From G963422745 sp965214285 (GTDB taxonomy: Bacteria > Actinomycetota > Acidimicrobiia > Acidimicrobiales > Aldehydirespiratoraceae): a stretch of DNA of 64,000 bases. The stretch spans positions 1,364,001 through 1,428,000 of the forward strand of contig OZ243946.1 in assembly GCA_965214285.1 (NCBI GenBank), given 5' to 3'. Below the pieces are notes generated by a model, which was not told the origin of the DNA, did not search any database, and saw only the letters and a list, made by a program, of their open reading frames with translations. Shown piece by piece: positions 59,963 to 64,000 of the stretch (positions are counted from its first letter, which is position 1; the number at the start of each line of letters is the position of its first letter). Both the position numbers and the translations under genes were made by a program.

Positions 59963-61945
59963 TCACGGGGCACCTCCGTGAGCCACCCAGGACTCGTACA
60001 TGGCTGCGTAGCGGCCGCCGGCCCGGCCGGGGCTGTCGCCGTTCACCGCGGGGCCTCCGAGCCGCCCCGCCGCGTCTTGCGATTGTCCGAGGGCGATCAG
60101 CTCGTCGTGGCTGCCCAGCTCCACGATGCGCCCGTCGTCGATCACGGCGATCCGGTCGGCCCGGCGCGCCGTGGCCAGGCGGTGGGCGATGATCACAGCG
60201 GTGCGGCCCTCCAGCACCACGTCCAGCGCCCGCTCCACCCTGGTCTCGGAGTTGAGATCGAGGTTGGACGTGGCCTCGTCCAGTATCAGCACCCTGGGCC
60301 GGGCCACGAAAGCGCGGGCCAACGCCAGCAGCTGGCGCTCCCCGGCGGACAGCCCCGAGCCCCGCTCGTGAACCGGCGCGTCGAGCCCGCCGAGCCGCTG
60401 CACCAAGTCAGCGATCCCCACCGCCTCCAGTGCCGCCTCCAGATCGGCGTCGTCGGCATCGGGCCGGGCGAAGCCGACGTTGTCGCGCACCCGCCCGGCG
60501 AACAGGAACGGCTCCTGTGGCACCACGCCGAGCTGCGAGCGCAGCGAGTGCAGCGTGACCTGGCGCAGATCCCAGCCGTCGATGCTGATCGAGCCCTCGT
60601 CGGGGTCATGGAAGCGGCAGATCAGCTTGGCGATGGTCGACTTGCCCGAGCCGGTCTCGCCGACGAAGGCCACGGTCTCGCCGGCCGCGATCCGCAGGTC
60701 GATGTCGTGCAGCACCGGCCGGTGGGGCTCGTAGCCGAAGCCCACGCCGCGCAGCTCGATCTCGCCGTGGATCGCGGGCAGCTCGGCGGCGTCGGGCGCC
60801 TCGGGCACCTCTGGTTCAGCGGCGAGCAGCTCGCGCAGCTTGACGATGGCCGCGCCGCCCTGCTGGTAGGAGTTGTAGAGCTGCACCAGGGTCTGCACCG
60901 GCGCGAAGAACGAGGTCGAGAACAGCAGGAAGGCGGCCATCTCGCCGACGCTGATCCGCCCGTTGACGACCATCGCCCCGCCCACGGCCAGCAGCACCGC
61001 CTGGGTGAGGATGCCGATGGTCTCCGCACCAGGGGCGTACACCGAGTTGACCCGCGAGGTCGCGATGTTGGCGTCGCGGTGGCGCCCGACCACCCGGCGA
61101 TGGCGGCGCACGTTCTCGCCGCGGCGGTTGTGAGCGGCGATCACCCTGGCCCCCGCCAGGGACTCCTGCAGGTCTGCCAGCAGCGCCGCGATCCGGTCGC
61201 GCACCCGCAGATATCCCGAGGCGGACTCGCGCCGGAACCACAGCGACAGAGCCAGCGTCGGCGGCAGCGCCACCAGCAGCGTGACCGTCGCCAGCAGCGG
61301 GTCGTACACATACAGCGCAGCCGTGATCATCACCAGCGTGAATGCCTGCACCAGCAGGTTGACGATGCCCTCTTGGAACAGCACCGCCAGGGCCTCGATG
61401 TCAGAGGTCATGCGGGTCATCAGCACCCCGGCGCGCTCCGAGGTGAAGAAGCCGACGCCCTGGCGCTGCATGTGCGAGAACACCCGGATGCGCAGCGTCT
61501 CGTTGAGCTGCTCGCCGAGATGGCCGGTGTAGGAGACCCGCAGCTTGCCCAGGTAGGCGGCCACGGCCACGGCCAGCAGGTAGGCGATCGCGGCGACGGC
61601 CAGCACCGTGCGGCTGCCGGCGCGCACGCCGTCGTCGATGCCGATCTGGGTGAGCACCGGGCCGATCTGGATGGCGACCGTCTCCACGGCCACCAGGGCG
61701 ACCGCGCCCGTGAGCCGCCAGCGGTGCGGGTACAGGAAGCGGCGCAGCGTGAAGGGCCTGCGGTCCCAGTCGCTCGGCGTCCAGCGCACCTCGTCGACGA
61801 CGTGGGTTGGCTCGTCCGCCAGCACCCGCTCGACCATCTCGCGAAGCTGGCCCGGCACCTCGGCATGGGGCAGCCCGGCGGCCTCGTTGGACTTCACGGC
61901 GCTTGCGCCGTGGGTGCCTGCCGGACCGTGGCCCATCGAGAACAT
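59963..61945 (-). CDS. Heterodimeric ABC exporter subunit with canonical Walker B
   Basis: A 660-residue half transporter. After a 65-residue cytoplasmic N-terminus come six helices (about 75-345), then the ATPase with Walker A GETGSGKST (429-437), signature LSAGERQ (532-538) and Walker B VLILDEATSNLD (552-563). The glutamate after the Walker B aspartate is present, while the signature is slightly divergent. ATG 61945 overlaps the stop of the partner gene (ATGA). Such pairs export drugs, lipids or peptides; the substrate is not evident. Confidence 0.9.
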   Translation of the reverse strand: MFSMGHGPAGTHGASAVKSNEAAGLPHAEVPGQLREMVERVLADEPTHVVDEVRWTPSDWDRRPFTLRRFLYPHRWRLTGAVALVAVETVAIQIGPVLTQIGIDDGVRAGSRTVLAVAAIAYLLAVAVAAYLGKLRVSYTGHLGEQLNETLRIRVFSHMQRQGVGFFTSERAGVLMTRMTSDIEALAVLFQEGIVNLLVQAFTLVMITAALYVYDPLLATVTLLVALPPTLALSLWFRRESASGYLRVRDRIAALLADLQESLAGARVIAAHNRRGENVRRHRRVVGRHRDANIATSRVNSVYAPGAETIGILTQAVLLAVGGAMVVNGRISVGEMAAFLLFSTSFFAPVQTLVQLYNSYQQGGAAIVKLRELLAAEPEVPEAPDAAELPAIHGEIELRGVGFGYEPHRPVLHDIDLRIAAGETVAFVGETGSGKSTIAKLICRFHDPDEGSISIDGWDLRQVTLHSLRSQLGVVPQEPFLFAGRVRDNVGFARPDADDADLEAALEAVGIADLVQRLGGLDAPVHERGSGLSAGERQLLALARAFVARPRVLILDEATSNLDLNSETRVERALDVVLEGRTAVIIAHRLATARRADRIAVIDDGRIVELGSHDELIALGQSQDAAGRLGGPAVNGDSPGRAGGRYAAMYESWVAHGGAP

Positions 61946-64000
61946 CAGTGCGCCGCCTGATCCGGTTGCGCCGGGCGCGGTTGCGCCGCGGTCGGATCGG
62001 GCAATGCAGCCGGATCTGCCGGGGCGGGCAGGTCAGCCGGATCTGCCGGGTCGACGGTGCGGGCGTCGGGGCCGGTGTCGGGGTCGGCTAGGTCAGCGGG
62101 GGTGTCGGGGTCGGCCAGTATCGCCGCGTAGCGGGGCTCGCTCTCCAGCAGCTCCAGATGGCTGCCTGAGGCTGCGACACGCCCGTTGTCGATGAACACC
62201 ACCCGGTCCGCCAAGGCGATGGTGGACAGCCGATGGGCGATCAGGATGGTGGTGTGCGACCTGCGCCGGCGCTGCAGGGCCGCATGGATGCGCTCCTCGA
62301 CGACCGTGTCGATGGCGCTGGTGGCGTCGTCGAGGATCAGCACCGCGGGATCGGCCAGCAGTATCCGTGCCAGGGCCAGCCGCTGGCGCTGGCCACCTGA
62401 GAGGGTGAGCCCCCGCTCACCGAGCACCGTCTGCTCTCCGGCCGGCAGGCCGTCCACGAACTCCGCGGCCGCGGCATCGTCGATGGCCTCCGACACCAGG
62501 CGGTCCAGCACGTCGGGGGGCGTCTGCGGCTTGGCGAAGGCAGTGTTGTCGTACACCGAGGCGGCGAACAGGAACGGGTCGTCGGTGGCCGTGGCCACGG
62601 CTGTGCGCAGGCAGCTCAGGCGCAGCGTGCGCACGTCGTGGCCGTCGATGCGCACCGCGCCGCCGTCCACGTCGTAAAAGCGCGGCAGCAGCCGGGCGAT
62701 GGTGGACTTGCCGCTGCCGGTCGCGCCCACGATGGCCAGGGTCTCGCCGGCCTCGACCACAAACGACAGCCCGTCGAGCACCGGCCTCCCGGCCTCGGCG
62801 TCGGAGGCTGCGTCGCCATGGCCGGGCTGCCCGGAATCGTGGGGGCCAGGACCGTCCTGGCGGCTGCCATCGCGGACTGCATGGCCCGCATCAGCGTGGC
62901 CGGCTTCGGAGAGGCTGAGCGCAGCCGGGTCGATGTCGCTGTCAGCAGTCGGGTCAGCGCCGCTGGGATGGTCGGCTTCGGCGGGTCCCGGGGCGGCGGG
63001 ATAGGCGAAGCTCACGTTGTCGAACTCGACCCGCCCGGTCACCTCGGCGAGGTCCACCGGATCGTCGGGATCGACGATGGAGGGCGATTCGTCGAGCACC
63101 TCGAACACCCGCAGAGCCGCCGCCCCGGCCCGCTCCCACTGCAACAGGATGAAGCCCAGCATCCGAAACGGCGTCGCCAGCATCACCACATAGGTGCTGA
63201 AGGCGACCAGATGGCCGATCTCGACGCCGCCCGATATGGCCCGGATGCCGCCGTAGAGCAGCACCAGGGCCAGGCCCAGGCGGGGCAGCGACTCCATCAG
63301 CGGCGCGTGGCGTGCCCTGGTGTCGGCCACCTCTTCGCCGGTCCAGCGCACCCGGCGGGCGGCCACGGCCAGCTCCTGGATCTGGCGGCGCTCCTGGGCG
63401 AACGCCTTCACCACCCGGATGCCGCCGATGTTCTCGTCGACGATGGTGGCGATCTCGGCCTGGCGGGCGGTCATCACCCAGGTGAGCGGGAAAATGCGGT
63501 TGCGCAGGCGCAGGCCGACGAAGAAGACCAGCGGCAGCGGCGCCAGCGCCACGACCGTGAGGCCGATGTCGATCAGCACCATCACCACCAGGGCGATGCC
63601 CAGCAGCACCACCTGCATGGCCACCAGCGGCCCGAAGGCGAAGAGCAGCTGTATCGAGCGGATGTCGGTGTTGGCCCGGCTGATGATCTGGCCCGACTGG
63701 GTGCGGTCCCAGTAGTCGAACGACAGCTCCGTGAGCCGCTCGTACATGAGGTTGCGCAGGTCGTTCTCGATGCGGTGGGCGGCCCGGAACAACCCGAAGC
63801 GGTAGGCGAACCCGAACACGAAGCGCACCGCGCCGAGCACCGCCAGGGCGATCACGTAGCCGCCGACGGCCTCTTGGCGCTCCACGGCGTCGATCGCCTG
63901 GCCGACCACCGGCGGCACCAGCACCATGGCGGTCATGGCCACCAGGCCCGCTGCGATAGAGGCCGCGAAGGCCCACTTGCGGGCCAGCACCACCGGCGCC
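61945..64000 (-). CDS. Heterodimeric ABC exporter subunit with degenerate Walker B, 5' end outside window
   Basis: Half transporter of at least 685 codons; the frame is open to the window edge, so the true start is probably beyond 64000. Six helices are followed by the ATPase with Walker A GATGSGKST, a good signature LSGGQRQRLALAR and Walker B VLILDDATSAID, where Asp replaces the catalytic Glu. This is the mark of the degenerate-site subunit in heterodimeric exporters. An unusual insertion of about 65 residues, rich in Ala, Asp, Gly and His, lies between the first ATPase strand (FAYP) and GRPVLDGLSF. The C-terminus is an Asp/Pro/Ala repeat tail. Confidence 0.9.
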   Translation of the reverse strand, partial: APVVLARKWAFAASIAAGLVAMTAMVLVPPVVGQAIDAVERQEAVGGYVIALAVLGAVRFVFGFAYRFGLFRAAHRIENDLRNLMYERLTELSFDYWDRTQSGQIISRANTDIRSIQLLFAFGPLVAMQVVLLGIALVVMVLIDIGLTVVALAPLPLVFFVGLRLRNRIFPLTWVMTARQAEIATIVDENIGGIRVVKAFAQERRQIQELAVAARRVRWTGEEVADTRARHAPLMESLPRLGLALVLLYGGIRAISGGVEIGHLVAFSTYVVMLATPFRMLGFILLQWERAGAAALRVFEVLDESPSIVDPDDPVDLAEVTGRVEFDNVSFAYPAAPGPAEADHPSGADPTADSDIDPAALSLSEAGHADAGHAVRDGSRQDGPGPHDSGQPGHGDAASDAEAGRPVLDGLSFVVEAGETLAIVGATGSGKSTIARLLPRFYDVDGGAVRIDGHDVRTLRLSCLRTAVATATDDPFLFAASVYDNTAFAKPQTPPDVLDRLVSEAIDDAAAAEFVDGLPAGEQTVLGERGLTLSGGQRQRLALARILLADPAVLILDDATSAIDTVVEERIHAALQRRRRSHTTILIAHRLSTIALADRVVFIDNGRVAASGSHLELLESEPRYAAILADPDTPADLADPDTGPDARTVDPADPADLPAPADPAALPDPTAAQPRPAQPDQAAH

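Overview
The window is a very G+C-rich bacterial chromosome segment, densely coding. The gene order (dxr, M50 protease, ispG, rimP, nusA, infB, rbfA, truB, ribF) is the actinobacterial housekeeping order. Many genes start with GTG or TTG, overlap by ATGA or GTGA, and show a TANNNT hexamer 6-8 bases before the start codon, which suggests leaderless mRNAs. The lipoprotein repertoire, DM13 protein and ThrH-type phosphatase fit an uncultured member of Acidimicrobiia; that placement is inference. No rRNA, tRNA, CRISPR array or intact insertion sequence was recognised.

Layout. 1-11.9 kb: isoprenoid synthesis (dxr end, ispG), site-2-type protease, translation and transcription factors, pseudouridine synthase, and flavin genes ribF and ribA. 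11.8-19.8 kb: metallophosphoesterase and M1 aminopeptidase (minus), a PfkB-type kinase (plus), then minus-strand genes for a hypothetical protein, a DM13 protein, a D-2-hydroxyacid dehydrogenase and uracil phosphoribosyltransferase. 19.9-37.9 kb: the most unusual region. Eight paralogous membrane proteins (called A-H here) have about five N-terminal membrane helices and an extracytoplasmic alkaline-phosphatase/sulfatase-superfamily domain, the layout of lipoteichoic acid synthase. A minus-strand M16 peptidase lipoprotein and an operon interrupt the array; the operon encodes a small DPGTG membrane protein, a NoeA-like methyltransferase and paralogue G. Three paralogues carry pure runs of 9-10 G inside the coding sequence; one is in frame and two are out of frame by exactly one base. 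Four paralogues (C, E, F, H) are preceded by a repeated promoter, Shine-Dalgarno and leader-peptide cassette that resembles the 5' end of the DPGTG gene.

38-47 kb: an MFS transporter, two secreted proteins, and a BMP-type nucleoside ABC uptake operon ending in a phytanoyl-CoA dioxygenase-like gene. 47.4-52.4 kb: a duplicated region in which an enoyl-CoA hydratase, small membrane proteins and a DUF393 protein occur as intact, truncated and fused copies. 52.4-64 kb: a 3-hydroxyisobutyrate dehydrogenase relative, ThrH, a Dyp-type peroxidase, two metal-binding-looking lipoproteins with a large membrane protein, thiamine pyrophosphokinase, an ABC ATPase and a heterodimeric ABC exporter cut by the window end.

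Working model for the central region (inference): the array builds or decorates a surface polymer, with the DPGTG protein and methyltransferase as its conserved core and G-tract slippage changing which transferases are made. Everything here comes from reading the sequence; no database search was run.
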